The notes under the pieces were generated by a model, which saw only the letters and a program-made list of their open reading frames with translations, was not told the DNA's origin and ran no database searches. A stretch of DNA of 64,000 nt from Harmothoe impar. Taxonomy: Eukaryota; Annelida; Polychaeta; Phyllodocida; Polynoidae. Position 1 is the stretch's first letter, and each line of letters opens with the position of its first letter. Where the stretch lies: contig OX381705.1 in NCBI GenBank assembly GCA_947462335.1, forward strand, positions 48,862,898 to 48,926,897. Direction: 5' to 3'. Below, one piece after another: positions 1-13,106 of the stretch. Made by a program: the position numbers and the translations under genes.

Positions 1-643
1 AAACCTTGGCTCTATAGACTTGGCACCCCGATCACCATTTCTCACCTTTAACATGTAGATGTTTGCAAATACCACCTGCATGTGTCATGGATTACAGACC
101 AATACACTTCAGATGATACCTAGGTGGAGCTCTCCAGGTGAGATGTATACTGGGGGTTTATCTGCCCATCTATATACCTTCCTGTACCTTGCAGGAATGA
201 TGTAGGCCTATGGGGCAATTTTCTAGGTAGGGCATTTAATATGAAAACATAGAGGTCTATCCTCTATTACTGAAGAGCATAACTTATAAATGGCTCACAC
301 CTATTGAGTGCTAGATTAACTTTATCACAGCTAGGGGCTAGTGATTATAATGGGTTACAGAAGTGTTCAGCAGTGATATAACCACTACCCAAAGCTGTCA
401 ATCTAACTGCCACTACAGTACTTTACACAGCACTGCAACTCTACGTGAAACTAAATGGAGGCTGTGGCAGTTTGTTCCAGCATGATAAACAACCTGGTAT
501 TTATAGACAGACAGCTCAATGAGGGGCATTAGATATATAAATCTCTTGTGGCAGAAGTGTGCACAACTATCTGAACAGATGCATACCATAAAACCAGCAC
601 GGTTTATAGGATCAGAACAAAGTCAGAGTGAGGCTTATACACA

Positions 644-646
<3 letters not shown>

Positions 647-687
<41 letters not shown>
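647..687. repeat. (AT)n microsatellite
   Basis: About 40 bp of uninterrupted AT dinucleotides. Confidence 0.95.
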
Positions 688-688
<1 letters not shown>

Positions 689-1746
689 CAGTATATAATA
701 AGGGATTATCAAACCCCCTCTGTTGCTTAAGTGGATTGTCAAAGTTAGGGGTGCTGCCTGTACACGAGGTTTTACGGTATTCTGAGGGTGCGTCTTGATT
801 AGATTTACCGATTTGCAGACTGGAATTCCTTGGACTAATCTAGTTTTCATATCTATTTACTGTCACTCCAGAAATAGATACCAGTATTCAAAGAATTGGA
901 TGCAATTATGAACTATCTGTATTGTGATCATGAATACCGGTAAGTTCTGTTGCCTTGGGCTGTACCCTTTATCCTTCATACTTTATCAGGATAATTTCTC
1001 TCTCAGCTGTGCAATCCTAGTGAAATACTGTGATTTCATCTAATGGAGTTATAATAGCACAGTAGTAGCATATTTAGAACCGTCAGGGTTTAGCCAGATT
1101 GAATGAGCCACTACTTGCAGGGTTTCAGATTGAACGGTATGAATGACCAACTTGGAATTATTTGACTTATAGATTGAATTTACTACTATTCAGAGGTATA
1201 TTAAGACACTCTCAAAGCATTGAATCTATTGCATTGTATGCAGGGATCAATAGACTGGCTATAATGCAAAAGCTTTTCTGCTATTGGTTGGCAATGAATT
1301 ACCGCTTTCATAAAGCTCATGGATACAGCTCTGACATTGGTAAGAGATGATTATAAAAGTACTTCTATGAGGAGCAGCCACCTCCATGAGAAGGAGGATT
1401 AATTTAGAATTGCCAAAGAGTTGCAAAGATTTGCAAGACCACACAGTTAGGAATTTAGATGAAACTTGCCTACTGCTTATTGCTCTTCAAAAGGCACTGT
1501 ACTGATAAAGCCAAGTTATTTTTGTACCTGCAGATGGTGAAATGAACTTTCACTTTAGGAAGTGATGGTTAGGTTTTTATAAGCTAACATCGGAATTCAA
1601 CTTGATGCCTTTCAAGAAGGCATCAATCTGAGTAATTAGTCAGTTTAAGAGACCTGAGTAACAGTGTGGAGCATCATTTGTGGTATGTATCACATTGAGA
1701 TAAATATTTACGCAGGTGGTCGATGCCAGACATTGTGTTCGATTAC

Positions 1747-1947
1747 TTAACCCTTTGGGGACGGATGTCACTAAAAGGTTACTCTACATTAGTGCATCAT
1801 GCTGACCCTCTGGAAGGGTCTCCACCCTGTAGGGTCGGCATGAAGCTGGAATGCAGCACTGGCGAGTTACTCGCCAGGCCTGCATTCATGCATCATAACG
1901 ACCAAGGCATGATACATTAATGCATTATGCGGTCCTTAATGGATTAA
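1747..1947. repeat. Palindromic MITE-like repeat, copy 1
   Basis: The ends are TTAACCCTTTGGGGACGG and, inverted, TCCTTAATGGATTAA. The interior has several nested inverted repeats, including GGCGAGTTACTCGCC and ACCCTCTGGAAGGGT, and CATCAT-GACC motifs. Related copies lie near 13869, 29536 and 60243. No coding capacity; I do not recognise a named family. Confidence 0.6.
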
Positions 1948-3626
1948 GCTATTATGTGAAATCAACCACTTGGGTTGTCGCAGGTGAATCTTATGTTGTA
2001 TAAACATCAGTAACCCTTGGTTCTATAGACTTGGCACCCCGGTAGCCAATGCCTAACGACCCATTCTCCCTCGTTATGGTGACAAATCCTGCTGCACAAG
2101 AGGACCATTAGTGCTCAAGTACCCAGCTCACCATTTCCCGCCTTTAGCATGTAGATGTGTGCAAATGTTACTTGCTCTTACTGTAGACTGCACATCAATA
2201 CAGGTGATACATAGGTGGGGCTGGGGAAGGGGGAGGGGGTGTACTAATGAGACATGGTGAGATGGAGCTCCCCAGGTGAGACGTATACTGAGGGTTCACT
2301 TGCCTGTCTCTATACCTTCATGTAACCTGCCGCATTCTTGCCTTTCCCTATGTCTTTGCCTATGTTCATTGTAATATCCCGTGTAATATACTGTTATTGT
2401 GTTCTCCACTCTCTGCCTGTCTCCTTCTCTGTATATCGCACCTTTATAGGACTTCAATATCAGGGAAGCATAATATAAGCTTCCTTCTGCAATATGTATA
2501 CTGGTGATACATCCATTGTTCTGCTGTTGTATTTATGTGGACATTACTATACGCAGGTGTTCCTTAATGTCCCGGTGAACATCCAGTTTCTGACACAGTG
2601 GCAATTTGTTGACAGTCCCACACCTGCCTCTGCTGTCATGCGCTACAAGTTATAACTACTATAAGCAATAACTTCGACACAAACATATGTTGCACGTCTT
2701 CTTCCAACAACTCACCGATCATTTATAATTATTGTTGTACATGCAGAACTGTATCTATTTTATAAAGATATCTCTCCATTCGCGTGTGAATAGACAACAG
2801 GGTATTTTCTCGTGGAACCCCATTTTAACTCGTAGGACCCTAACACCAGCCTCACTAAGCACCCGGCTTACCTGTTAATCCATAATGGCCATGGTTAACT
2901 AGTAAATCTACAAGCCCTCCTGTATATGCCGTCATCTCGGTCAGGCACTGCAATACGTCCTGCTCCCCTGTAAGCCCAACCATCCCTCTTACTATCCCGC
3001 TATCAACGGTACGCACCCCTAATGTTCTCCCCCTTCATCCCGACATTACTCTCCTCCTCTATAAAGATGTCCCCGTCCATTAGACAGCACTATTTCATTA
3101 TGCCCTCGCCACTTTGATGCACACCGTGAAATAATCCCTAGCGGGGGAAGGGGGTAGTACTTTTGGATTTACTCTAATAATGCGTAGACCTAATGATCAG
3201 GCCAATTTTATGGCCCCTTTGGTGAAATTCCCGTTCATTTCTGGCTTTGAAGTGCCCATGGCATTTACCCTGAACTGCTTCGAAGGAACGTTAGAAAGCC
3301 TCTTCTATATGGCATCCTACTCAGCTGAGAAGTGCCAAGACTACCCTTGTGTAAAATCGGGTCCCCCCTTCCATATAGAATCGCCTGGAGGCTTCTGATG
3401 GTCGAGATAATCCTATTATTGTCATTAGATTTTTGCAGAAGTCAGTATAGCTTCACCTGTCCATCATCGCCCCTGTTAAGCGGGCCTGCAAATCCCCGCA
3501 TCACCCAATAGTGACATTCAATTCACTTTAATGTAACAGGGTATACTCGATTGTAATTCTCACTTGTTATTGGTTATTGCCTGTTATTCAAAATGTTGCC
3601 TGAATGAACATAATGAATGCACTTAC

Positions 3627-3785
3627 CGAGAAAGCTTTGATTGTCCAAATAACGGCACTTTTCTCTGGTAGCCATTTTGCAGTACCGATCGTAGCCTTGA
3701 ACTTGGGAGAATCGGCATCGGTGGGAACCGGTATCTCTATCTCCACATTGTTGGCCGTTGATCTCTTCTTGAATTGACTCTTTGC
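3627..3785 (-). CDS. AP1M1: AP-1 mu subunit, exon (SQFKKRSTANNVEIEIPVP)
   Basis: This 159-bp exon, phase 0 to phase 0, has acceptor CACAG and donor GTAAGTG. It reads AKSQFKKRSTANNVEIEIPV, then TDADSPKFKATIG and AVIWTIKAFS, the second half of the mu homology domain of AP-1 mu. The exon that should precede it (conserved region after SYRLQSH, with a KPLIWIE-type motif in the family) was not found between 3786 and 8746. The C-terminal exons were not found to the left. Confidence 0.95.
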
Positions 3786-6700
3786 CTGTGTTCGAATAAA
3801 AGAGAAACAAATGTTATTCTAATGATGGTTTGTATAAGGAGGGTGGGAGGAAGAACAGAAGTATTTCAACATTTTGAATAACAGCTAGGCAATAACAAAC
3901 CAGAAATGGTTTGGATATAGAGCTGTAAATAAAATATGATTCATGAAACAGGTCCCAGAGGTTAATATGCAGTTATGTAACATGCTATCTGGAGCAGGGG
4001 CATGTCAGACATGGTTAAATGTCCAATAGTCCATGTGTGATCCGCACGAGGTATCCAGGTTTCCAATGAGTGAGCATCTATGAGCCGGGATGAGAATAAT
4101 GTCGTAAGCAACGTGGCATCTCCATGCAATTATACTCTGATGAAGGGAATGCTGGCCGAATGGATTGCCTTGTTGTGCAGTTGTACAGCTGTACATGGTC
4201 TTTTGATCAGCCATATTTTAACTAGCTCTTTTGACAAAATATGGCATGTATCCGTGCATGCAGATGAGTTGCTGCTTGACCTCACTTGTCAGAATTCTGC
4301 TTCAGATGTTGTCTACAATCCATCTCCGCCAATGCCAATGGGATTTCATAAATACTACTTTGTCAAAACGAGTCCATGCAATTATATGGCTGTAATTGAT
4401 ATTTAAAAAGAGCTGATGGATTAGACTGTGGTTGATACAGATAGACACAAAACCATACATGCTATATAGCTTCCGAAGGTTTGCAAACGTCTCAGACCAC
4501 CCTGATCTGTGAACAAGTAAAGAATTATCGATCGTGACGCACTGGAGCAATCCTATCTCATCTAGATCACGACATAAGTTAAATTGGATATGGGATGATG
4601 CCTGCAGGATGAGATATCCAAGATAACGTTGCATTCGTTATTCGGCTTAAAGGGGCCTGTATACATAATATTGTGATCCTTATCTATACTGGAGATCTGG
4701 AGATATCGGCATAGTATACAGTGTCGTCAATACTCCTTGTGTAAATGAATGATAACACTGAGTGTTATTTCTTTTCTACTAAATTATGTTCTTTCTTGAT
4801 TAATGATATATAAGTATAGCGAATCAGATAGTACTGCTAGGGGCTTGGGATGCCTTCGCATCATTACCCCGAGAGGGTGGTTCATAATGCAAATTACTTC
4901 TGGCTTGAAATTCAAAATGCTATCACTCTAATGGCACGACAGAAACATAAATATAAAATAAATAGATACTTAGAGATCTACTGATGGTTGGATAAAACTT
5001 GGGTTCCTGCAATCTGGCTGCAATTCGTGCCTTTCCTCTAAGCCAAGCCGAAAAGGAAGAGACAGAACAAAAACTAGGGTGCTCAATGGAGATTGGCAAT
5101 GAATTGCAATCCTCGCTGTAGAGAAACACGAGAGACAAGCGACGCATCGTAAATGAGGAGCGGGAATGAGAAATCGATGGAGCATAATTTGAGAAATGTG
5201 CGTACACCATAAAAATGTAAAAGGATGGAGCGATGAGACCTGCTGAGGTCGGCAGGGGAGTGGAGGGTGCATTGCAGCTGTTGTTGTGTGGGTGGTTTTT
5301 GGTCCCTCAACAGGTTGTATATTGCTTGTTGTCATGATGGTGCAAACAGAAATAACCTTAGATGCGTTTTGGGTTGATACACTCCCAATCCATGAACGCA
5401 ATGAAGGCGCGTTCCTCGCTGGCGCTGTGTAGTGTGTTGGTGCATCATGATGACAAATTATCAACATGAAGCACTGTGGAATATTGCAGTGCAGTACTAG
5501 GGCATGGCATTACGCCTGGAAGTTGGAGCCATGCATATTGTGTGAAGGATCAACGGCCTGGCAGTTACCTTAGGTAGACTATGAATTTTATATTTGACAA
5601 CAAATTTGGTACGTGGAGCATGAAACAATAACTCAACTGTTGTTTTCCAAACCAGTATTGGTGCTACTTATGCCTAGTCTATACTAAAGTGAACTTTGCA
5701 CTCGACCCGTATTCTCACGGGTTATACCACATTCTCTATCAAGAAAAGGGAAATCTTTTTGGAAGATTAAATTGATATGGCACATGTACAGTGCTACCTG
5801 CATATCAATACTCATACTTGATTAGATATACTTTTCATTCTATATATATGTTGACAAGAAAGCTAGTTCCCAAAGGTGGTCAGTGACCCGTCACAATGAT
5901 CTAGTGGAAGCTTCAAATTACATTTCACACTAACACTCTCGAAGGAAAGCACCAATAACTACACATCCTATGCTGGGCACTGAGAGGTAAAATGTCTTGA
6001 ATGGTGCGATTATCAGGTTTGAAGAGTGGGACGGCGCATGCGCGTTTCCCCACTGGCGCATGCGCAATACGAACGACCATGGCGCCACTTAGCGACTCAA
6101 TCAAAATGGCGGTGACTGGGGCAGTCTGTACTCAAGCATGGTTCTCATCTATAGAGGCTAACGAAGTGCAACCAACATCCGCCTTTTGGGAGGCTCAGTT
6201 ATAGTCTAAAAAGCAAGTCTGGGAAGGTGATGGATGTTCTCTTGAAAGCTGCACCGGTTATGATTTAAGGCGGGTGTCATAAACTGTGGCCACGTGTAAA
6301 ATTAGAGAGGACGTGCTATGGAAGTAGAAGATGTGAGAGACAGACTACCAAACATTTAGAGATGGGGAAGACAGCCAGCCAGAGACGGACAGATAGACAA
6401 GAGAGAAAGTGAGAGAATTAAAGTGTTGGAATCTTGGCTAGAAAGACATGTTTTAAATTCACCCCAAACCTTAGGCATTGAGAACTAAGTACATACTGTA
6501 CTGTGCCATGGACAAACGAAACAAATTTTCATCAAAACCTCACTCTACCTAGTTTTTCTCTTTCTTGACAATCAGTTACACCATAATCATTATATCTCAG
6601 TCAAAGGGTCAGACAGCCTTAGGTACTTAACATAATGATTTAGGATCACAGGGAGAGAGAGACCACCCATAAGGGAGGGTGCAGAAATAGGGAAGTCACA

Positions 6701-8460
6701 TGTAAAATGCAAATCTGAGTAAAGCAGACATAAGGAACAGGGACAACTTAAGCTCTGGTGGATCCAGAGAAGAGCAACAATCTAATTTGTATCACATCTC
6801 CACAGCTCTGACCCTACTTCCAGAGCCGTATACCTTGGTCCAACTCTGCCAAGGCTTGCCAAATCCAATATGGCAACCCTCAGAGGGACAGAGGTGAAAG
6901 CAGGCCCTGTCCATGTAGGCCGTACCACAGCCATCTTGGTTGACAAGTGAGGGCAGGCTGCACTCTATTGGCAGATCTCTGGCTGAATTGCCATTTCACT
7001 TTACCCCTAGGTCATTCATGACACCATGTGAAAGGGGCGTTGGGAGACCCAGGAGGATCGGGGGAGAAGCAATAGATTTAACGTGTTGGGTATTATGCCG
7101 GTGTTATTACTCCTAGCTATAACTCTTTCACAGGAGTAACCCAAGAAATGGCCCCAGTTATAAGACACGAGGCCACAAGGGAGCTAAATGTATGCACCGT
7201 TAGACCTTTCATAGAATGTGTCATATAGGTATCCTATATCAGTAGTATAGTCCTTGGTGTATACAGGTTACACATGCATGTATCATAATTAAGCTATTCC
7301 GTGAACTGAGATTTGCAAACCATGATTAATATAAGCCCCTAGAGGACTAACCTATAGCAAAGGAAGACACGACCATGCTTTTAACGAATAGTAAACTTCA
7401 TTTATATATCACTGCATTGCATACAATGACCACCACTGGGCTCTAATCGGCCGAAGTTATATAAGAAATGTATGGGCTTAGTCATATAGCATGACGTGAG
7501 TAATTATGAGTGTACTTGGCTGTTTACCTACAAAATCAACTTTACTTCTACTTACCTTAATCATGTACTCTACCCTGCTGTGGGCATGCTTCTCTATCAC
7601 GGACTCCACCCATATTAAAGGTTTTGACTGGAATGAAAAGAAACACGACTCACAATTAATTAATAGTTCATGTCTTCAGGGCACATTGATGTATATAGTT
7701 CACGGATAATCATGTCTACAGTTTGTCCGCGATAATGCCCTCAAGGGCCGAGTCTGTGTTTGGCATCTGTCGTTAAGGATGTTAAAGGCTTTGCAGAGGT
7801 ACACTCGAAAGGGTGGAGTCTCACATAGTTATCTAGGGATAATGGTGGGCTCAGTTGGGTCGAGGATACAGAGACGGATTACTGAGAAAGTGCATGTCTA
7901 AATGAAGCAAATTTGAAAATGTAGACAAATTCAGTTCAAGAGAAACTCTAAATGTATTCATATATCATTATCTAAATTTACATTCATAATTGATTTTGCC
8001 AGACATAGCTCTTTTTGGAATACGCCATGGTGATGTTCAGCAGGGAATGACACAACTATGCTGAGGGCTTATTACGCCGAAGCTGTCGGTTCACTGAGAC
8101 GATAAAAGCTTCGCTATTTTAATCTTCTAGTTGTGTTGTTATTTCTTAACGATTCAAGGAAATGAACCAAGATTGATAAAACTTCATTTTAAGCGCACGT
8201 TTTAGAAGCGTTTCCTTCTGACGGATCTGGTGGCACATAATTTAATTCTATTTTGAGGCCATGCACAGGTTACAAACTATGACAATTCTTGAAGTAAGCT
8301 AGGAATAACTGAATCATTTATTTCCAACATCCACATCTATATGACCACATCATAAGATATTGGCCTATTATATGCCTATTTTTATAGCTGACTGTACATC
8401 GGCTGGATTACATATATCAACTCTATGCATGTTGCCCAACTGGGTGACAATAATTATGCA
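3786..8460. other. AP-1 mu intron(s), no gene recognised
   Basis: One short AP-1 mu exon is expected somewhere in this stretch but I could not find it on reading the minus strand. Visible items are a partial copy (7429-7490) of the small hairpin element found at 36018, and two GGCGCATGCGC palindromes at about 6036-6067. The open frames present are short and unsupported. Confidence 0.5.
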
Positions 8461-8761
8461 GTATGACATGAGCTGGGAGTACACTTTTTTGTGACTGTAG
8501 GCGGTATGACATGAGCTAGGGGTACACTTTTTTGTGACTGTAGGCGATATGACATGAGCTAGGGGTACACTTACATGTGACTGTAGGCGGTATGACATGA
8601 GCTAGGGGTACACTTACATGTGACTGTACATGGTATGACATGAGCTAGGGGTACACCTACGTGAGACTGTAGGTGGTATAACATGAGCTAGGGGTACACT
8701 TACATGTGCCTGTACGTGGTGTGACATGAGCTAGGGGTTCACTTACGTGTGACTGTAGGCG
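8461..8761. repeat. 43-bp minisatellite, seven units, copied from exon/5' splice-site junction
   Basis: There are seven head-to-tail units of exactly 43 bp (7 x 43 = 301), the unit nearest the exon being 8719-8761. The unit repeats the sequence that spans the 3' end of the adjacent AP-1 mu exon and its donor. On the minus strand each unit holds an AGCTCATGTCATACC-like exon segment, a CTACAG, and in most units GTAAGTG. The repeat flows directly into the exon (partial copy 8762-8775). The two units farthest from the exon have lost the donor (CACTTTTTTGT on the plus strand). Confidence 0.93.
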
Positions 8762-8889
8762 GTATGACATGAGCTCGAACTCGCCGTCCGGTGGTATGAA
8801 GGAGATTGTCCGGTCATTGTCGAACCGCGACAGCCGCACACACTGGTGGAATTTGACATCTTCCATGTCCACTGACTTACTCCGACCTC
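8747..8889 (-). CDS. AP1M1: AP-1 mu subunit, exon (EDVKFHQCVRLSRF)
   Basis: This 143-bp exon has acceptor GCCCAG and donor GTAAGTG. It reads RGRSKSVDMEDVKFHQCV, then LSRFDNDRTISFIPPDGEF and ELMSYRLQSH. The RTISFIPPDGEFELMSYR block is almost invariant among AP mu chains, and the SKSV-x-MEDV lead-in is the AP-1 form. It ends in phase 0. The intron side of its donor is occupied by seven 43-bp repeats, each containing a copy of the last roughly 29 exon bases plus the donor. Confidence 0.96.
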
Positions 8890-11097
8890 CTGGGCAAGTT
8901 AAGTAGAAAAGAGAGGGTCATTTATCTTTAAAATTATAATGTTTCCAGTCAGTAGCAATTAGTGGAACAATCTATTCGAGAATGCGAGGGGATTCAAACA
9001 GGACAGATCAAGTCAGACGTCACGGTATTGCCCTTACTATGTGGCGGGAAGTACAGGAACCCAATCACAGATCATATATTGTTTATATTGAAATATGCCT
9101 ATAAAAGGACATACTAAGTCTAGGGATTTCTGCTGAAAAGATGAATGTATTGTCGCAACGTAATGAACCTATTCAGCCCTAACTCTATGCCATGCTACTA
9201 ATTGATGCTCTGGAGGAGAGGAATGTAATCCGCCTATGACGTGGATACTACACTAATTATTGACAAGTAGGCTTTAAAGTTCACGATAGTTGATTTTAGA
9301 TGTACCTCTATATGCTTTTATTTCATGTGATTGCTTCTTGCTGTCGTCAGCAAAGTCCCATATAAACATGGATTTATACATCTACTACAATATGCCTCTA
9401 ATCAGATTCATGAAAGGAAGATTGTTACTGCAGGTATATAAATGTCGTAGGGGCCGGCGCACAGTACAGCAACTTAATCATATTATATAAAATCTCAATA
9501 AAGGAAAGGTTGCGCTCAGAACGTCATCATTTTATTAGGCATTTTGAGCTAGTCACTTGTGATGATACGTAGCTCGCAATTCATATTGTCCCATTATTTA
9601 GCTTATCTTTCATGTCTTAAAGCTAATCAAGAATTGTGTGAGAAATACTTGCAAAGAGGGACCTTAGTATAGGGTGCGTTGAGGTCCCTTTTCCCAGTGC
9701 ATGTCACATATTGTAGAATGTAGAAAGACATATATGATAGGTAGTGTATGTAGGTACATGTATATTGGTCTAGACAGAACTGAATTTTCTAAACCATTCT
9801 GCCTGTCTCTATCATTACCATAAACGGCGACTCTATGGTGTATTTGGGTTAGTGTAGACACCCCTAAAACTATCCCTGACTGGTTGGGATAAAGAAGAGC
9901 AGGAGAAAAACTGGCAATTCTGTCCGTACGTCTCAGACCGTCCAGCTCACATCTGAGAATACTGCCATAATTAGTTCAGATGGTACACATGTTTCGGATT
10001 AGTTGCATGATCAACATAATCTGATAATTAGAACACTGATCTTTGATATATGGAGAGGAGGGAATTAAACTAATATAGTGGAGGATCACAATAAATGGCT
10101 GGAGTAGCTATACAAACTATCGGTCCAGTAAATCCTATATATCATAGCACCAGAATGAGCAGCTCATAGATGTTAAGACCAAGGTGAGCAGTTGGCGATG
10201 AACATCCCAGGTTAAGGACACAGGGGCTACTCAGCCAAAAGGATGCTGCCGATTTAAGTGCACACTGACTGTGTATGACGTATACAGTGTCTGTACCGAC
10301 ATTGACACACCATCTGATGTCAAGCTATACGTCATCCAGTGCCTTGTATGGCAGATAGACACCATTAAGGACAGTGACAGTAGAACGTATGGTCTTATAT
10401 ATTATACACTGAAAGTCTATTGTAGATTCATTATAAATCACGGAGCTTAGTCACAATCGATGTGCTCTTCAAGACAGGAACACAATAGACGTTGACTTCA
10501 GATTGACTGTTAGTGTTACAGCGATGTGAGTAGTATATACAAATGAGGTATTTCATCTGGCAACACTTCTTCTAAAATTTACTATAGTATTACATGTATA
10601 TGCGTTATAATATAGTATAATGATACCAGTAATACATTTTCATCTATGCAGTTCTCCCGCTGCCAACAGGATGTGTGAGTCTCCATTGACTGTGTAAAAA
10701 AGGTATAATGTAGCTGTAATGCATTTTTATTTGCCCAACGTAGAAAAAAAGGAAAGCTCATGATTTCTTTGCAGCTAAGTCAAAATAGGCAACAAAGGAG
10801 GATTGACATACCCAGGACATTTATTCCAACCAGTTTAATTGGTTGGTTTTAATGTAATGGTCGAGTCTCTACATGTACCGCGGACACACCTGGCCGCCTC
10901 TGTATAGTGCGGAGGGCACAACAAAGGGTCTCCATAGCAGCCAGCCTCTAGCGCCATCAATAGCCAACAACTCTATACTGACACTATAGCGTTACAGGTA
11001 CTCTATAGAGATCACAGTGTAAAATGAACTACTAGGTGGAGTCCTATCGCCACACTTTCTGTCTGCCTCCGCCTCTATTCCTCTTTATTTCTCGGTC

Positions 11098-11099
11098 TC

Positions 11100-11172
<73 letters not shown>

Positions 11173-11177
11173 CCCCA

Positions 11178-11220
<43 letters not shown>

Positions 11221-11265
11221 TTCTTTCTCTCTTTCTCTTTCTCTCTCTCTCTTTCTTTCTTCCTT
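11098..11265. repeat. (CT)n-rich microsatellite
   Basis: A long polypyrimidine tract, mostly pure CT dinucleotides from about 11100 to 11169 and again 11180-11217, then CT/TTTC variants. The Leu-Ser ORF that covers it is an artefact of the repeat. Confidence 0.95.
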
Positions 11266-12268
11266 ATATGTTTCTATGTCTATAATAATATAAAATAAAT
11301 AACGTTACCTTATGGGTAGAGGACATACCAATAGCTATCTAATAGTAAATGAGAATGTTTCTGTCTGATATTTGACATGAGCCCAGACGCTGCTCCTTCT
11401 ACCTCAGACGGACTAATCTCCTTTCATCTGCGGCAGGAGTTTGTGGTTGTGTAGCTCACCCACAGGACATGGACAGTACTAGTGGAGGAGGTTGAGGTGT
11501 GAGGGGTGTGGGTTACTAATCACAGAGACACACAGGGGGCAATTTGGCATGAACGACACAGGGAGCACGCCAAGAAGTAGGAGCATCACCACAGTCACCA
11601 AGGCCACTGTTCCTGATCTCAACCAAAGCAACACCCCTACCCCCACTCCCACCACTCCTCCGGTGCCTACCCACCCACCTGTGAGGCTGCTGTCTTTCAA
11701 AGAGCTCTATATCTCACAAAAGTGCTCATTTTGTGAGCTAATGGCCAGATCTCACAAAAACTCTTGCCAAATAAGTTTCACATCAGGATTCTATAAGGCA
11801 TAATGTTTTGCAATGTCCCTATACTTATTGGATGCCAACCCAAGAAAAATAAGTTATGTTATAACATGGGGTATTATGATAATAGAGATGATCATGATTA
11901 TTTTTCACATTAATTTTACTCGGGGTATAAAGCCCCTTTGTGCTGGTGTCCATGTAGGAGCAGTACCGCTGACGCACACCGGGGGTTCATGTATGAATTA
12001 GTATAGTGCAACTATTTGCAACATAGGGGCTTTTTACTACGTTGGGGCCTCAGAACTATCCCATCTCTTGTAGCCTCCCATCCACCCACGCACGCACGCA
12101 CCCATCCCACTACACATGAGGTGAGTAGGGAGACAGGAGGTCGCCTGGACAACAACTCGATTCTTGGCGGCCATGTCCAAAGATACTATGTTTCTGGCAT
12201 GCCCCCTAGCCTCTTGTATAGTTGCGCACATTCGCAACTGAACCACCATGATCTCCAGTTTCTATATA

Positions 12269-13106
12269 CAGTCAGACCTCGATTTCCCGGGCACCCTCGT
12301 TTGTGTTAAAAATCGACCGATGTCTGAATCGACCGGGTGTGTGAAATGGGGGGGGGGGGGGGCAGCAGTGGGAGCGGGAGTGGGGGGTGTAGGGATGTTA
12401 TAATATCCCCTCCATTGATATAATCGACACTTGTTCAATTCAGAATATCGCATGAACAAATTCTGTATATCGATACACCTTCTAATTTACAGTTAGCCCT
12501 TGAATTCACCTTTCTAAAACTCAAAGAATTTTGTAAATATTTCAAATGAAACCAAATCTGTGACGGGAGGGTAGACATAACATGCATGCATGCCAAATTG
12601 TTGGCATCTCCTAGGTTCCAGGTGTTTTGATTAGGGGGATATACTTCAAAGCCAGCGCTCTAACAAAGCATTTAGCACCTTAGCCTTTAATATGAATGCA
12701 TGTCTCTGTAGGCATAGGTGTGATAACCATTAGGCTTATGCAGACACTACAATGAATGCTAAAAGAGGCTGCATGCATATGTTACGTCTGCCCCCCTCCC
12801 CTTACTCACACACTAATCCTTCCTTCTGATTCTCATGCCCGTTTGTATGCTTTATATTTTCACCCGACCAAAGGTAGTTGGGGGGGGGGGGGTTGGGTGT
12901 TGGGGGTGCTCAGGTTGGCCGATTTATCGTGGCATAATTTAATAGCAATTAGACACTCTGTTCCCCCCAAAATCGACCGAAACCGGAAACATGAATAACC
13001 GACTTATCATATACAAATAAAGAGTAATCAAAATGGTCCTCACACAAATAGTGGCCGATACGTGAACACCCGACTTATCAGAGACCGGGAAATCGAGGCC
13101 TGACTG
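12269..13106. mobile_element. pogo-like (Tc1/mariner) non-autonomous DNA transposon
   Basis: The left end CAGTCAGACCTCGATTTCCC is inverted at the right end (CAGTCAGGCCTCGATTTCCC on the minus strand), with one difference in that span. TA dinucleotides flank both ends (12267-12268 and 13107-13108), as expected of Tc1/mariner target duplication. Subterminal AAATCGACCGA motifs occur near both ends. No transposase ORF is present, so it is a MITE-type derivative. The CAGT...ACCTCGAT start resembles pogo-group ends; the family call is inference. Confidence 0.75.

Larger units (their letters stand above)
1..3626. other. AP-1 mu intron, no gene seen
   Basis: No coding exon was recognised. It contains an AT microsatellite, one copy of the palindromic repeat family (1747-1947) and two diverged direct copies of one segment (about 1-200 and 2013-2335, sharing CTATAGACTTGGCACCCCG and a following CTTTA-CATGTAGATGT stretch). 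The open frames here are short and have no recognisable similarity. Confidence 0.6.

Noticed and set aside
8368..8598. Minus-strand ORF with repeated MSYRLQSHV-like segments
   Set aside because: It reads exon-derived minisatellite units in the intron and is not a separate gene, although it explains the origin of the repeat.
11036..11293. Leu-Ser repeat ORF
   Set aside because: It is a translation of the CT microsatellite.
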